From Weizmannia acidilactici (lineage in GTDB: Bacteria; Bacillota; Bacilli; Bacillales; Bacillaceae_C), in the NCBI RefSeq assembly GCF_008974225.1, contig NZ_BKZR01000011.1, forward strand, positions 1 through 64,000: a stretch of DNA of 64,000 bases, given 5' to 3'. A model generated the notes under the pieces. That model did no database searches. It was given only the letters and a program-made list of their open reading frames with translations, and was not told the origin of the DNA. Both the position numbers and the translations under genes were made by a program. Shown here one piece after another: positions 1 through 7,970 of the stretch. Every line of letters begins with the position of its first letter. The first letter of the stretch is position 1.

Positions 1-7
1 ACTGGAT

Positions 8-196
8 TCAAAACAGAAGTAAAAGAACAGCAAGCAAAAAGCATACGATCCCCGCACCGCCAAAAAAGGCGATTCTTTGCCTCACCAACTTCCTTGGCGG
101 ATAGATTCTTCTTTTTTGGTATATTTGCACATGGCGGGCCATTGCGGCTAAAAGGATGGCGCCGATCAGAAAAAAACAGAATGAAACACGTCCCAT
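8..196 (-). CDS. Small two-span membrane protein, unknown function
   Basis: A 62-residue protein starting MGRVSF. I chose this ATG because AAAGGGGAG lies just upstream; a longer in-frame extension to 256 has no ribosome site. Two hydrophobic segments (about residues 5-19 and 44-62, the latter ending in a run of Leu) flank a basic loop (QKRRIYPPRK), so it should sit in the membrane with the loop inside. It is transcribed divergently from yhaH. I do not recognise the family. Confidence 0.6.
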   Translation of the reverse strand: MGRVSFCFFLIGAILLAAMARHVQIYQKRRIYPPRKLVRQRIAFFGGAGIVCFLLAVLLLLF

Positions 197-353
197 TGAG
201 ACTCCCCTTTTCCCTGTCTGGACTATTATACTATATGCCATTTTTTGGGTTAACATGTACAGGGCGCGGGTAAATAGTAAACAGGATTTTGCAAAAGGGC
301 TGCAAACCTTTTATCATATAATGAAAGAGCAAATTCACAGGGAGGTGCTTATT

Positions 354-716
354 TTGAAAAAAGCCAGTCTCATATACGGATTGCTGGTCGGGGGAACGGC
401 AGGCGCCGTATCCGTCCTTTTGACAACACCCGCTTCAGGGAAAAAAATAAGGGCTGCTTTAATAAATAATTCCGGAGCTTTCATTGAATCTGCGAAGAAA
501 ATTGCCCTAAATGTGAAAGAATTAAAAGATTCGATCCAGGAGCTGTCAACAGAAGGAAAAAAAGCCGTCGCAGAAGTGATGGACGACATCAAGCAATTCA
601 TTAAGGAATGGCAAAGAAGTATTGAGCCAAATAAAGATGCCCTGCAGAACGAGATTAAAGAAATCCAAAAAACGATTGAAAACCTGGAGAAACAGTTGCA
701 ACAAAAGTCTTCATAA
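354..716 (+). CDS. yhaH: YtxH-domain protein YhaH
   Basis: A 120-residue protein. The N-terminus has one hydrophobic segment (YGLLVGGTAGAVSVLL) followed by TTPASGKKIR, the YtxH-type pattern, then a long charged helical tail likely to form a coiled coil. The start is a TTG at 354, placed 6 bases after a strong AGGGAGGTG site; the upstream in-frame ATGs lack one. In B. subtilis yhaH adjoins the ScoC gene (established), and the same holds here. Function of the family is not firmly known; general-stress roles have been suggested for YtxH relatives. A strong terminator follows at once. Confidence 0.85.
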   Translation: MKKASLIYGLLVGGTAGAVSVLLTTPASGKKIRAALINNSGAFIESAKKIALNVKELKDSIQELSTEGKKAVAEVMDDIKQFIKEWQRSIEPNKDALQNEIKEIQKTIENLEKQLQQKSS

Positions 717-728
717 TAATTCGTTCAT

Positions 729-759
729 GCCCAAAAAGCTGCGCTTTTTGGGCTTTTTT
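729..759 (+). terminator. Rho-independent terminator after yhaH
   Basis: Perfect 10-bp stem GCCCAAAAAG / CTTTTTGGGC with a 5-base loop followed by six T. It separates yhaH from scoC. Confidence 0.9.
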
Positions 760-859
760 CTTACCACCCCTGTTTCAAAAAATTTCGCAAATTATATCTT
801 TATTATTTTTTATTTTACTGGCATAATGTTATTATATAGTGTAAGGGGTGATGGAAAAA

Positions 860-1414
860 ATGACGGAACAAATGTTAACGGTCAACGAGTACTTGCTGTT
901 TTGCAAAAGGATTACACAGCTGTCGAAAGCGCTTTGGAAAACCATTGAAAAAGATTGGCAGCAATGGATCAAACCTTTCGACCTGAACATCAATGAACAT
1001 CATATTTTATGGATTGCATACCATTTAAAAGGCGCATCCATATCTGATGTGGCAAAATTCGGGGTCATGCATGTATCAACAGCCTTCAATTTTTCAAAAA
1101 AGTTGGAGGAACGCGGCTTACTCGAATTCTCAAAAAAAGAAAACGACAAACGGAACACTTACATCCAATTGACAAATAAAGGGAAAGAAATCTTCCTAAA
1201 GTCTCTGGAAGCGTTTAATCCAAAAAAAAGCTCGGTTGTACAGGGGACAATGCCGCTTTATGAGCTGTACGGGAAATTCCCAGATATGATTGAATTGGCA
1301 GCAATCGTGCGCCAAATTTACGGGGAAGATTTTATGGATATTGTAGAAAATTCCATTTACCGGACGGAGTTGGAGGACATCGTCGAAACGGACGTGCTGG
1401 AAAACCTTCACTGA
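860..1414 (+). CDS. scoC: HTH-type transition-state regulator ScoC (Hpr)
   Basis: A MarR-type winged-helix DNA-binding regulator of about 184 residues. The stretch from ITQLSKALWKTIEKDWQQW through NINEHHILWIAYHLKGAS and HVSTAFNFSKKLEERG is nearly that of B. subtilis ScoC. In that species ScoC represses protease and sporulation genes during the shift to stationary phase. The recognition helix falls around VMHVSTAFNFSKKLEERG. ATG 860 is preferred, with AAGGGG 11 bases upstream; in-frame GTG 848 and ATG 851 overlap or crowd that site. It converges with yhaI, which ends 28 bases away. Confidence 0.93.
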   Translation: MTEQMLTVNEYLLFCKRITQLSKALWKTIEKDWQQWIKPFDLNINEHHILWIAYHLKGASISDVAKFGVMHVSTAFNFSKKLEERGLLEFSKKENDKRNTYIQLTNKGKEIFLKSLEAFNPKKSSVVQGTMPLYELYGKFPDMIELAAIVRQIYGEDFMDIVENSIYRTELEDIVETDVLENLH

Positions 1415-1441
1415 ACCATTCCTGATAAGTTTTCGCTGCGG

Positions 1442-1771
1442 CTACAGGTTCCGTTTCAACGCTTCCATTAACTCGGGGTACAACCCCTGCTGCAAACAAG
1501 CCGCAATCACTTCCGCCGGTTCCAGTTTTTCATGCAGGCGAACTTTAAATTGCTGAAAAAGCGGATAAAAGTATACAAATTTTTCCTCCTTCATTTCTTT
1601 CAGTTCACGTGTCAGCTGTTCGCACAAATTATAAAATTGCTCGACATCCTGCTTTGCCAGCTGCTTTTCTATGACCATCTTATAGAAAGCATTTTGATCG
1701 GATTCGATCATTTTCAAAAACAGTGATTGGTAAAATTCAAACTTTTCCAATTTTTGATCGATTGTTTCCAT
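1442..1771 (-). CDS. yhaI: YhaI family protein (DUF1878)
   Basis: A 109-residue, mostly helical, acidic protein with no signal peptide or membrane segment. METIDQKLEKFEFYQSLFLK at the N-terminus and LYPELMEAL near the C-terminus resemble B. subtilis YhaI, which also lies beside scoC. Biochemical role is unknown. It converges with scoC. Confidence 0.8.
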   Translation of the reverse strand: METIDQKLEKFEFYQSLFLKMIESDQNAFYKMVIEKQLAKQDVEQFYNLCEQLTRELKEMKEEKFVYFYPLFQQFKVRLHEKLEPAEVIAACLQQGLYPELMEALKRNL

Positions 1772-1869
1772 TCAGTTCCCTCGTTTATATTTTTGATGGC
1801 ATCGTCTATCAATAAAATGAACAACCATTCACTGAACGGTTCTATTTTTTGGAAGGAGGCCCGACCGGC

Positions 1870-2054
1870 ATGTATTTGCTTGTATTTTTTATATGCTACG
1901 CTTTCTTTATTTTATACTTTACCAACATTTTGACAAGCAATCTATGCACAAAAAAAGAAATTCCCGAAGAACGGCAGTGGAAGTCTTTCGGACCATCAAC
2001 ATCCTCATTACTATTTTACTCTTTTCTTCCTACCTTGACATCCTATATACATAG
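1870..2054 (+). CDS. Small membrane protein, reading frame probably shifted at an A7 run
   Basis: GGAAGGAGG precedes ATG 1870 by 10 bases. The frame opens with a clear membrane segment (MYLLVFFICYAFFILYF). Seven A at 1950-1956 fall in register A AAA AAA. In the frame of the start the reading then loses protein-like character and runs to 2208, through a terminator hairpin. In the -1 frame it continues RRTAVEVFRT and INILITILLFSSYLDILYT and stops at 2052-2054, giving a second membrane span. I read this as a two-span protein of about 61 residues needing a -1 shift by slippage, by an assembly error in the homopolymer, or broken by a real indel. Family unknown. Confidence 0.5.
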
Positions 2055-2121
2055 AAAAGCGGAGGCGCCTTTATCAGGGGCGCACGGATTTCGCGATGGC
2101 AACATCGGAACAAAAGAAAAA

Positions 2122-2158
2122 GGCCGGCTTAGGCTGCCGGCCCCCATTTTTTTACCAT
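2122..2158. terminator. Bidirectional terminator
   Basis: Stem GGCCGGC (2122-2128) / GCCGGCC (2136-2142) with T-rich sequence on the right and A-rich sequence on the left. It can end both the small membrane gene on + and the YjcZ-type gene on -. Confidence 0.75.
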
Positions 2159-2244
2159 ACCCAGGATGCACCAATAATAATCAACAAAATGAACAACACA
2201 ACCAGTAAGGCAAATCCGCCTCCGTAAACTGCTCCTCCGCTCAT
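2152..2244 (-). CDS. YjcZ-type small sporulation protein
   Basis: A 30-residue protein: MSGGAVYGGGF, then a hydrophobic run (ALLVVLFILLIIIG) ending ASWVW. The glycine/aromatic head and the FALLVVLFILLIIIG core are the hallmark of YjcZ-type proteins, found in spore-formers and associated with the spore coat or membrane. AGGAGGTGG precedes the ATG. A sigma-K-like promoter lies upstream. A paralogue sits 88 bases further upstream and another at 29284. Confidence 0.8.
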   Translation of the reverse strand: MSGGAVYGGGFALLVVLFILLIIIGASWVW

Positions 2245-2272
2245 TCGATCCACCTCCTCTTGTTTCCTGAGT

Positions 2273-2301
2273 TATTGTATTCATCAGCATCCGTAATGGT
2301 T
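2273..2301 (-). promoter_or_regulatory. Sigma-K-like promoter for the first YjcZ-type gene
   Basis: On the minus strand AACC (2298-2301) is followed after 16 bases by AATACAATA (2273-2281). This matches the sigma-K pattern mACm-N16/17-CATAnnnTA with one mismatch (A for C at the start of the -10). Confidence 0.5.
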
Positions 2302-2331
2302 AGGGCTTACGTCTATTTTTCCGGCTCTATT

Positions 2332-2415
2332 TTACAGATACGACGCTCCCACCACGATCAACAAAATAAATAGCACAACAATAAGGGCAAATCCCCCGCC
2401 ATATGCAAAACCCAT
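2332..2415 (-). CDS. YjcZ-type small sporulation protein
   Basis: A 27-residue protein beginning MGFAYGGGF, then ALIVVLFILLIVVG and ending ASYL. It is a close paralogue of the neighbour at 2152-2244 and of the one at 29284. AAGGAGG precedes the ATG. The single hydrophobic helix suggests membrane or coat association during sporulation. CATAGGATA at 2446-2454 on the minus strand is a plausible sigma-K -10. Confidence 0.8.
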   Translation of the reverse strand: MGFAYGGGFALIVVLFILLIVVGASYL

Positions 2416-2445
2416 TTCATATACCTCCTTTTTTCTCTTTCGGCA

Positions 2446-2454
2446 TATCCTATG
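2446..2454 (-). promoter_or_regulatory. Sigma-K-like -10 element
   Basis: CATAGGATA on the minus strand fits CATAnnnTA. I do not see a well-placed -35 (the nearest AC is about 2 bases too far), so this is weaker than the other sigma-K candidates. Confidence 0.35.
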
Positions 2455-2499
2455 CTGCATTCATCCAATTTGAGTAAACCAAACGCCCATCTAAAATAA

Positions 2500-2613
2500 A
2501 GGCTGTGTTAGCGTACGATGTTGATTGTCGCAAAATCCGCTTCGCTCATGGCACATCCGCGAGTTTACCCCGCAGGTGTCCCTATAAACGAGCGATCTTC
2601 AACAAACAGCGCC
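2500..2613. repeat. Degraded dispersed palindromic repeat
   Basis: The ends GGCTGTGTTAGCG and (reverse complement) GGCGCTGTTTGTTGA resemble each other, with internal GTTGATTG, CTTCGCTC and CCCCGCAG pieces typical of a short non-coding repeat scattered in Bacillaceae genomes. No gene is visible here. Better copies of a related element are at 39515-39605 and 63837-63961. Confidence 0.4.
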
Positions 2614-2750
2614 AAAATAAAAAAAGAATAATAATCGTGTTAAATTTCCATAAGAAACCCAATCATCCATTTCTTTTCTTTTTCAATTTATGATATAGTA
2701 GTGATTGTAAGTCTCCCTTGCACGACAAAATGAATAGGAGTTGTTCTTGT

Positions 2751-3638
2751 ATGAAAAAATGGGTTCTATCCCTTACTTTGGCGGCCAGCGTTTTCGGGCT
2801 TGCTGCATGCGGCAACAGCGCAGTCGTAAAAACGGATGCCGGAAATGTCACGAAAGATGAATTATATAATGCCATGAAGGATAAATATGGTTCTTCGGTA
2901 CTTCAGCAGCTTACCATCGAAAAAGTGCTGTCCAAAAAGTATAAAGTCTCCAAAAAAGAAATCGACAACCAAGTAAACCAGGCAAAAGACCAATTGGGCA
3001 GTACTTTTGATTCGGCACTTCAGCAGTACGGATATGCAAATGAAAAAGATTTCCGTGAAAGCATTAAAGTCGGCCTCCTCGAGCAAAAAGCTGCAGAAGC
3101 TACGATCCACCCGACAGAAAAGCAATTAAAAGATTATTATAAAAATGAAATTAAGCCGGAAATTAAAGCGCGTCATATCCTTGTTTCCAGCAAATCCAAA
3201 GCGGAAGACATTAAAAAACAGCTTGATAAGGGTGCGAATTTTGCAACATTGGCGAAAAAATACTCGACCGATACGGCAACTGCCTCGAAAGGCGGAGACC
3301 TGGGCTGGTTTGGCGCAGGCGAAATGGACAGCGATTTTGAAAAGGCCGCTTATCAGTTGAAGGTCAATGAGATCAGCGACCCTGTCAAAACTTCTTACGG
3401 CTACCATATTATCCAAGTGACAGGGAAAAAAGAGAAAAAGCCGTATAATGAAATGAAAAAAGAAGTACTGCAAAAATATAAAGAATCAAAAGTCACATCG
3501 GCAAAAATCCAATCTGCTTTGAAAAAGGAATTAAAAGCTGCTGACATTAAAGTCAAAGATGATGATTTGAAAAATACTTTTGATTCCCTGCTTGGAACGA
3601 CGACAAGCTCATCTTCTTCCACATCTTCCAGCAATTAA
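2751..3638 (+). CDS. prsA: Foldase lipoprotein PrsA
   Basis: A 295-residue peptidyl-prolyl cis/trans isomerase that helps secreted proteins fold on the outer face of the membrane. The N-terminus MKKWVLSLTLAAS is a lipoprotein signal with lipobox LAAC, so the mature protein starts at a lipid-modified Cys. The parvulin domain spans about residues 140-230 (KARHILVSSKSKAEDI ... GGDLGWFGAGEM ... YGYHIIQVTGK). The C-terminus is Lys-rich and ends in a poly-Ser tail. AGGAG precedes ATG 2751; an in-frame extension upstream would bury the signal. It lies convergent to yhaL, as in B. subtilis. Confidence 0.95.
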   Translation: MKKWVLSLTLAASVFGLAACGNSAVVKTDAGNVTKDELYNAMKDKYGSSVLQQLTIEKVLSKKYKVSKKEIDNQVNQAKDQLGSTFDSALQQYGYANEKDFRESIKVGLLEQKAAEATIHPTEKQLKDYYKNEIKPEIKARHILVSSKSKAEDIKKQLDKGANFATLAKKYSTDTATASKGGDLGWFGAGEMDSDFEKAAYQLKVNEISDPVKTSYGYHIIQVTGKKEKKPYNEMKKEVLQKYKESKVTSAKIQSALKKELKAADIKVKDDDLKNTFDSLLGTTTSSSSSTSSSN

Positions 3639-3645
3639 ATATGCC

Positions 3646-3682
3646 AAAAAAGCCGCCCCACCGAAAAATGGGCGGCTTTTTT
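3646..3682. terminator. Bidirectional terminator between prsA and yhaL
   Basis: Stem AAAAAAGCCGCCC / GGGCGGCTTTTTT with loop around CACCGAAAAATG. The A and T tracts allow use on both strands. Confidence 0.9.
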
Positions 3683-3690
3683 GGCGGCGC

Positions 3691-3885
3691 CTATGCTTCA
3701 TGGGCTTTTTCCGGATCCCCATGCCGCATTTCTTTTTCTTTTTTCATCCGTTCGATAAAGACTTCCCCTTCTTTTTCAATCCATGCCTGTTCCTGTTCCC
3801 GCTCATCCCTTGCACTTTTCACGGCCATAAATGCACATATGACGATACCTGCCACGACAAAATAAATCCAGATCGGAAAATCCAT
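3691..3885 (-). CDS. yhaL: Sporulation protein YhaL
   Basis: A 64-residue protein: one N-terminal membrane segment (MDFPIWIYFVVAGIVICAF) and a highly charged tail (EQAWIEKEGEVFIERMKKEKE) likely facing the cytoplasm. Size, layout and position between prsA and yhaM match B. subtilis YhaL. The start has AAAGGAAGTG upstream; a longer in-frame extension to 3969 crosses the promoter and is rejected. A sigma-E-like promoter precedes it. Confidence 0.8.
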   Translation of the reverse strand: MDFPIWIYFVVAGIVICAFMAVKSARDEREQEQAWIEKEGEVFIERMKKEKEMRHGDPEKAHEA

Positions 3886-3917
3886 GTTCCCACTTCCTTT
3901 CGGTTTGTCCCTGCTAT

Positions 3918-3946
3918 AATCTATGGCCTGTTCAACTAAAAAATGC
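3918..3946 (-). promoter_or_regulatory. Sigma-E-like promoter for yhaL
   Basis: On the minus strand GCATTTT (3940-3946), 14 bases, then CATAGATT (3918-3925). Compared with kmATATT-N14-CATACAMT the -35 fits at 6 of 7 and the -10 at 6 of 8. The same -10 occurs before prkA. Confidence 0.5.
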
Positions 3947-3978
3947 CTTTCTATTTGAAAGGCATCCAAAAAGAAATA

Positions 3979-4923
3979 CTATTTATGGAATGCCGGCTTG
4001 TAAAAAGACCGGTTATCGAGCGCAAAAATGCGGTCGGAGAACTCGCCGGGCTTTACATTCCGGAGGGCGCGGTCGAGCATGTTCATTTTTGCATCAATAT
4101 TGTCGATATAATGAAGGATTTCCGCTTCTTTTATCATTGGCGGTTTTGCGCTGCCCCACTCCAATTTCCCGTGGTGGCTCAGTACCATATGTTCGAGCAC
4201 CATGACTTCTTCCCCATGGATACCGAGCTCTTCAGCCGCTTTCGCAATTTCGTTTACCATGATGGAAATATGCCCGAGCAGGTTGCCTTCGACAGTGTAA
4301 GACGTTGAGATCGGTCCGGACAGCTCCTGCACCTTCCCCAAATCATGCAAAATGACGCCGGCATACAGCAAATCACGATCCAAAGACGGATACAGATCGG
4401 CAATGGCTTTCGCCAAATCAAGCATCGAGACAACATGATAGGCAAGCCCTGACACAAATTCATGATGATTTTTCGTTGCCGCAGGATAGACGAGAAACTG
4501 CTTTTGGTATTTTTTCAGCAGATGCCTCGTCAACCTTTGGATATTCGGATTTTTCATTTCAAAAATATACTGTGTGATCTTCCCCATCATTTCGTCCTGC
4601 CGCATCGGAGCCGTTTCAATAAAATCGGAGATCCGGACCCCATCGTCTGGGGAAGCCGGATGGATTTTCCGGATTTTCAATTGCATCCGGCCGCGGTAAT
4701 TTAAAATATCCCCGGCCACTTTTACGATCGTTTCGGGTTTATACGTTTGCTCATCCTGCTCCGAAGCATCCCAAAGTTTGGCTTCGATATCCCCTGTTCG
4801 GTCCTGAAGGATGAGTGTTAAAAAAGGCTTGCCGTTGCTGGCGATGCCTTTTGCCACATGTTTTATAAGAAGAAAAGCATCGAACTGCTCGCCCACCTCA
4901 TAGTAGAGAAGCCCTTTTGACAT
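3979..4923 (-). CDS. yhaM: 3'-5' exoribonuclease YhaM
   Basis: A 314-residue cytoplasmic nuclease. An OB-fold lies at about residues 12-100 (LTLILQDRTGDIEAKLWDAS), followed by an HD metal-binding domain with FVSGLAYHVVSML, VILHDLGKV and LEHMVLSHHGKLEWGS. The family degrades short RNA and single-stranded DNA from the 3' end with a divalent metal. Length equals the B. subtilis enzyme. It is downstream of yhaO-yhaN on the same strand, 77 bases after yhaN, and may share their transcript. Confidence 0.95.
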   Translation of the reverse strand: MSKGLLYYEVGEQFDAFLLIKHVAKGIASNGKPFLTLILQDRTGDIEAKLWDASEQDEQTYKPETIVKVAGDILNYRGRMQLKIRKIHPASPDDGVRISDFIETAPMRQDEMMGKITQYIFEMKNPNIQRLTRHLLKKYQKQFLVYPAATKNHHEFVSGLAYHVVSMLDLAKAIADLYPSLDRDLLYAGVILHDLGKVQELSGPISTSYTVEGNLLGHISIMVNEIAKAAEELGIHGEEVMVLEHMVLSHHGKLEWGSAKPPMIKEAEILHYIDNIDAKMNMLDRALRNVKPGEFSDRIFALDNRSFYKPAFHK

Positions 4924-5000
4924 AAAACAATCCTCCGATCTAACCCCTAAAAATCATTTTCTTATAGTTGAGTATACCATAATCCAGCCGGATCGTGCCT

Positions 5001-7970
5001 TTATTCCAAACTGCAATGCTTTCCGACGGAAGGGCTGCTTTCCAGCTTTTTCACCTGCCCGTTTTCAAAAAAATGAAGCATATGCTTTTGGCATGTAAAG
5101 AGGAGAACCTGCCTTGTTTCGCTTAATTTTTTCAACAGCCTTGCCATTTTTTCGGTCCGGTTGTAATCAAAGTTGACGAACCCGTCATCAATCACAATCG
5201 GGGACGGGAATTCCTGCCCAAGTGCTTCCGCAAGGGAAAAACGTAAAGCAATATAAAGCTGTTCCGCCGTTGCCTGGCTCAGTTCGTTTGCGGAAAAAAG
5301 CATGCCGTCGCGCCGTTTGACATAAAATTGGCCATCTTCCATTAAATGGAGGGAACGATATGCGCCGTCCGTCAAATAATTCATATAAGATTCCGCTTTT
5401 TTGAGTACCTGCGGGAAACGGGTTTCACGCAGCCTTTCCATCATTTTTGCAAGCAGGCTTTTTGCCACGGAAAGCCTGGCCCATTCTTCCGCTTCTTCCC
5501 GGAAATCCGACAGGGCACTATAATATTGGTGGAGCTTCTCTGTGAATGTGCCACCTTCTTCAAGCCTTTTAATTTCAAAACCAATTTCAGCCGATTCTTT
5601 GCTTATTCCGTCCAACGCCTTCTCCATTTCGGAGATTTTTTCCTCAAGGTGAAAATGTTTCTGCTTTAAAGTGGCCTCGTCTTTTACGGCATCCAGCATT
5701 TCCAGGTCTTCCGCTTTTAACTGCAGATCCATTAATGCCAATTTGCTGCGGAGGCTTTCGTATGTTTCGTGGAGGAGGCTCGCATTCCGGAACGCTTCTT
5801 CATCTGCAGCATCCGCAAGGGAAAATAATTTTTTCATTTCTTTATCAATGGATGCAGTTTCCATTTCAAAAAGTTGTTCCTGTTCTTCCATTTCGGTTAA
5901 CTTTTTTTTCCATTCCTGGTAGAGGATTTTGTTCTCCTGATGTTCAGACAATGCTTTTTTCAGCTCCAAAATCCCTTCCTGGGTCAGCGGCCAGCCGGCT
6001 TGTAGCAGTGACCAGAGCTTTTCCATCCACCTGGCAAATCCAGACTGGAGGCTTTTCAGGCGCTCCAATTTTTCCTCTACGCGCGCCCGCTGCACCACTT
6101 TTTGGCTTAAATCCGAAAGCAAACCAAAAGCGTCCATCAGCTGGCCCGGCTGGAAGCGGTCATTCAGTTTAAGTGTTTGCTTAAATGCGTCTATCTCTTC
6201 CAGCAGGCGCCTGTTTTCCGTTTCCATATGGTTGAGGCGATTCCGAATATGCCGGGCTCGCTGTTCGTCTTTTTCCAGCTGAAGGATCAGCTGTTTCCAA
6301 TTTTCCCGCAGCTGTTTTTGCTGTTCATACTCGATCAGAGAAGCGCCATCTTCTTTCCAGTTTTGCAGTACCTTCTCTTTCTCCTCTATTTCGCGCTCCA
6401 TTTCAAGGATTTCTTTTTTAAACGGATTTCGGTTTCTGCTGCCTGCAGCATAAAAGCCGGAAAATATGAGCGCCAATATGGAGACGGCTAAAAAGGCGTA
6501 TTGCCCGCTAACCAGGCTCCACACTCCCGCAAAGAGGAACAATACCGCCATGATAAAGACCAGAAACGGGGGCTTCCCGGCAGCACCGGCCAGTTGTTTC
6601 AGCCTCCGGAGCTGCATCCTGTCGCGTTCCAAATCAGCTTCCAAACTCGCTTTTTTTCCTTGCTGCTGCCGTTTTTCCGCTAAAGCCCGGAAAGCTTCTT
6701 CAGAAACAAGATCTTTTTCAAGCCGAGCGCATTGCTGCTCAACGGATTTTATGCTTTCCTCCAATTCATTGAGCTGGGACAGGTAAGCCTGGCGCGAGGT
6801 GCTGCCGGTTTCATATGCCTGGACAAGGGAGCGCAGTTTTTCTTTTGCTGCCATACTTAAATCAAGCTCCGGCGTTTCCGCTGCTTCCTCTTCCGTGAGA
6901 TTCAGCATAGCCGCCAAGTGCGTGATTTGGCCGTCCAAGGATTCGCGTTCATACTCCAGCCGCTCCGTTTCCCCCTGCCATTGCCGGAATTGCGGCCAGT
7001 CATCAAGCAACTGCTGGATTTGCACGCCATACTCGTCGAACAGCGGATTCGGCCTAATCCCTTCTAATTTTTGGATAAGTTCCTTTTTTTGCTGCTGCAC
7101 TGCGGATAACCGGCCGGCTGAAGCGCGGCGTTCATGCATCAGCTGATCGAGCCGGCGGATCCCGTCTGCCGGAAAACGGACGGGGCCCATTTCCGCAAGC
7201 TGCCGGGCAGTTTGTTTCCTTTCGACATAATGCGGCCACATTTTTAAGAGGTGCTCATTTTGCTGCAGCGATCTTCGCAGCTCTTCCAGCTCCGTTTCAA
7301 TTTTTTTTCGTTTTTCCTGTAAATCCATTTGCCGCACCTTTAATTCCCCGTATCGGCCATTTTGCGCTTTTAAGCCGTTCAATTCTTTTTCGCGCGCGCG
7401 CAGATCATGCAGCATCGCATTTAAAACCGGTTTCCGCCCGTTCGGCTTAAAAAGCGCATCCATCTCTTTCTGCAGCTCCTGTTCCGCGGAAAGGAGCGCG
7501 TCTGTCCCGACCGTGCCCGCCGCAAATAAATAGCGGCTAATATCATCGCCTTTTAATTTCCGGATTTCCTGCAGGCCAAGCAGATTAAAAGAATAGATCG
7601 ACTGAAACATCGGCTTGTTCAGGCCGTTTAAGACGTCGGCAAGCGCCTCCTCGCCGCCCGCTTTCCCGTTTGCAAATGTGACGGTCACTTCCCCCGCCGC
7701 TTTGCCCCTTACCCGTTCAACCGTGACAATGCCGCCTTTTTCCGTTTCCAACACAAGCTGCCCGCCATATGCCACAGACGTTTTCGGTTCATAACGGTGT
7801 CCGGCCTGCTGCCTTGAAGGGAAACCGAACAAAACGGCCTGGATAAACGCCATGAGCGTCGATTTTCCCGCTTCGTTTTCTCCGTAGATGACCTGGAGCG
7901 CGCCGAGATCTGTTAAATGGAAATCAACAAGCTTTCCGAAGCCGTATATATGGATTTCCAAAATTTTCAT
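5001..7970 (-). CDS. yhaN: SbcC/Rad50-like ATPase YhaN
   Basis: A 989-residue AAA-type ATPase partner of the YhaO nuclease. The Walker A motif GENEAGKSTLM is at about residues 33-43, coiled-coil arms follow, and the signature/Walker B region is near the C-terminus (NELSQATAEQLYIALRF, PSPIVIDDGFVNFD). Two adjacent hydrophobic segments in the middle (about residues 460-505, LVFIMAVLFLFAGVWSLV and FLAVSILALIFSGFYAAG) interrupt the coil, a feature of YhaN that sets it apart from SbcC and suggests membrane tethering. Its start overlaps the yhaO stop by 4 bases. A DNA end-processing role is inferred from the family. Confidence 0.9.
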   Translation of the reverse strand: MKILEIHIYGFGKLVDFHLTDLGALQVIYGENEAGKSTLMAFIQAVLFGFPSRQQAGHRYEPKTSVAYGGQLVLETEKGGIVTVERVRGKAAGEVTVTFANGKAGGEEALADVLNGLNKPMFQSIYSFNLLGLQEIRKLKGDDISRYLFAAGTVGTDALLSAEQELQKEMDALFKPNGRKPVLNAMLHDLRAREKELNGLKAQNGRYGELKVRQMDLQEKRKKIETELEELRRSLQQNEHLLKMWPHYVERKQTARQLAEMGPVRFPADGIRRLDQLMHERRASAGRLSAVQQQKKELIQKLEGIRPNPLFDEYGVQIQQLLDDWPQFRQWQGETERLEYERESLDGQITHLAAMLNLTEEEAAETPELDLSMAAKEKLRSLVQAYETGSTSRQAYLSQLNELEESIKSVEQQCARLEKDLVSEEAFRALAEKRQQQGKKASLEADLERDRMQLRRLKQLAGAAGKPPFLVFIMAVLFLFAGVWSLVSGQYAFLAVSILALIFSGFYAAGSRNRNPFKKEILEMEREIEEKEKVLQNWKEDGASLIEYEQQKQLRENWKQLILQLEKDEQRARHIRNRLNHMETENRRLLEEIDAFKQTLKLNDRFQPGQLMDAFGLLSDLSQKVVQRARVEEKLERLKSLQSGFARWMEKLWSLLQAGWPLTQEGILELKKALSEHQENKILYQEWKKKLTEMEEQEQLFEMETASIDKEMKKLFSLADAADEEAFRNASLLHETYESLRSKLALMDLQLKAEDLEMLDAVKDEATLKQKHFHLEEKISEMEKALDGISKESAEIGFEIKRLEEGGTFTEKLHQYYSALSDFREEAEEWARLSVAKSLLAKMMERLRETRFPQVLKKAESYMNYLTDGAYRSLHLMEDGQFYVKRRDGMLFSANELSQATAEQLYIALRFSLAEALGQEFPSPIVIDDGFVNFDYNRTEKMARLLKKLSETRQVLLFTCQKHMLHFFENGQVKKLESSPSVGKHCSLE

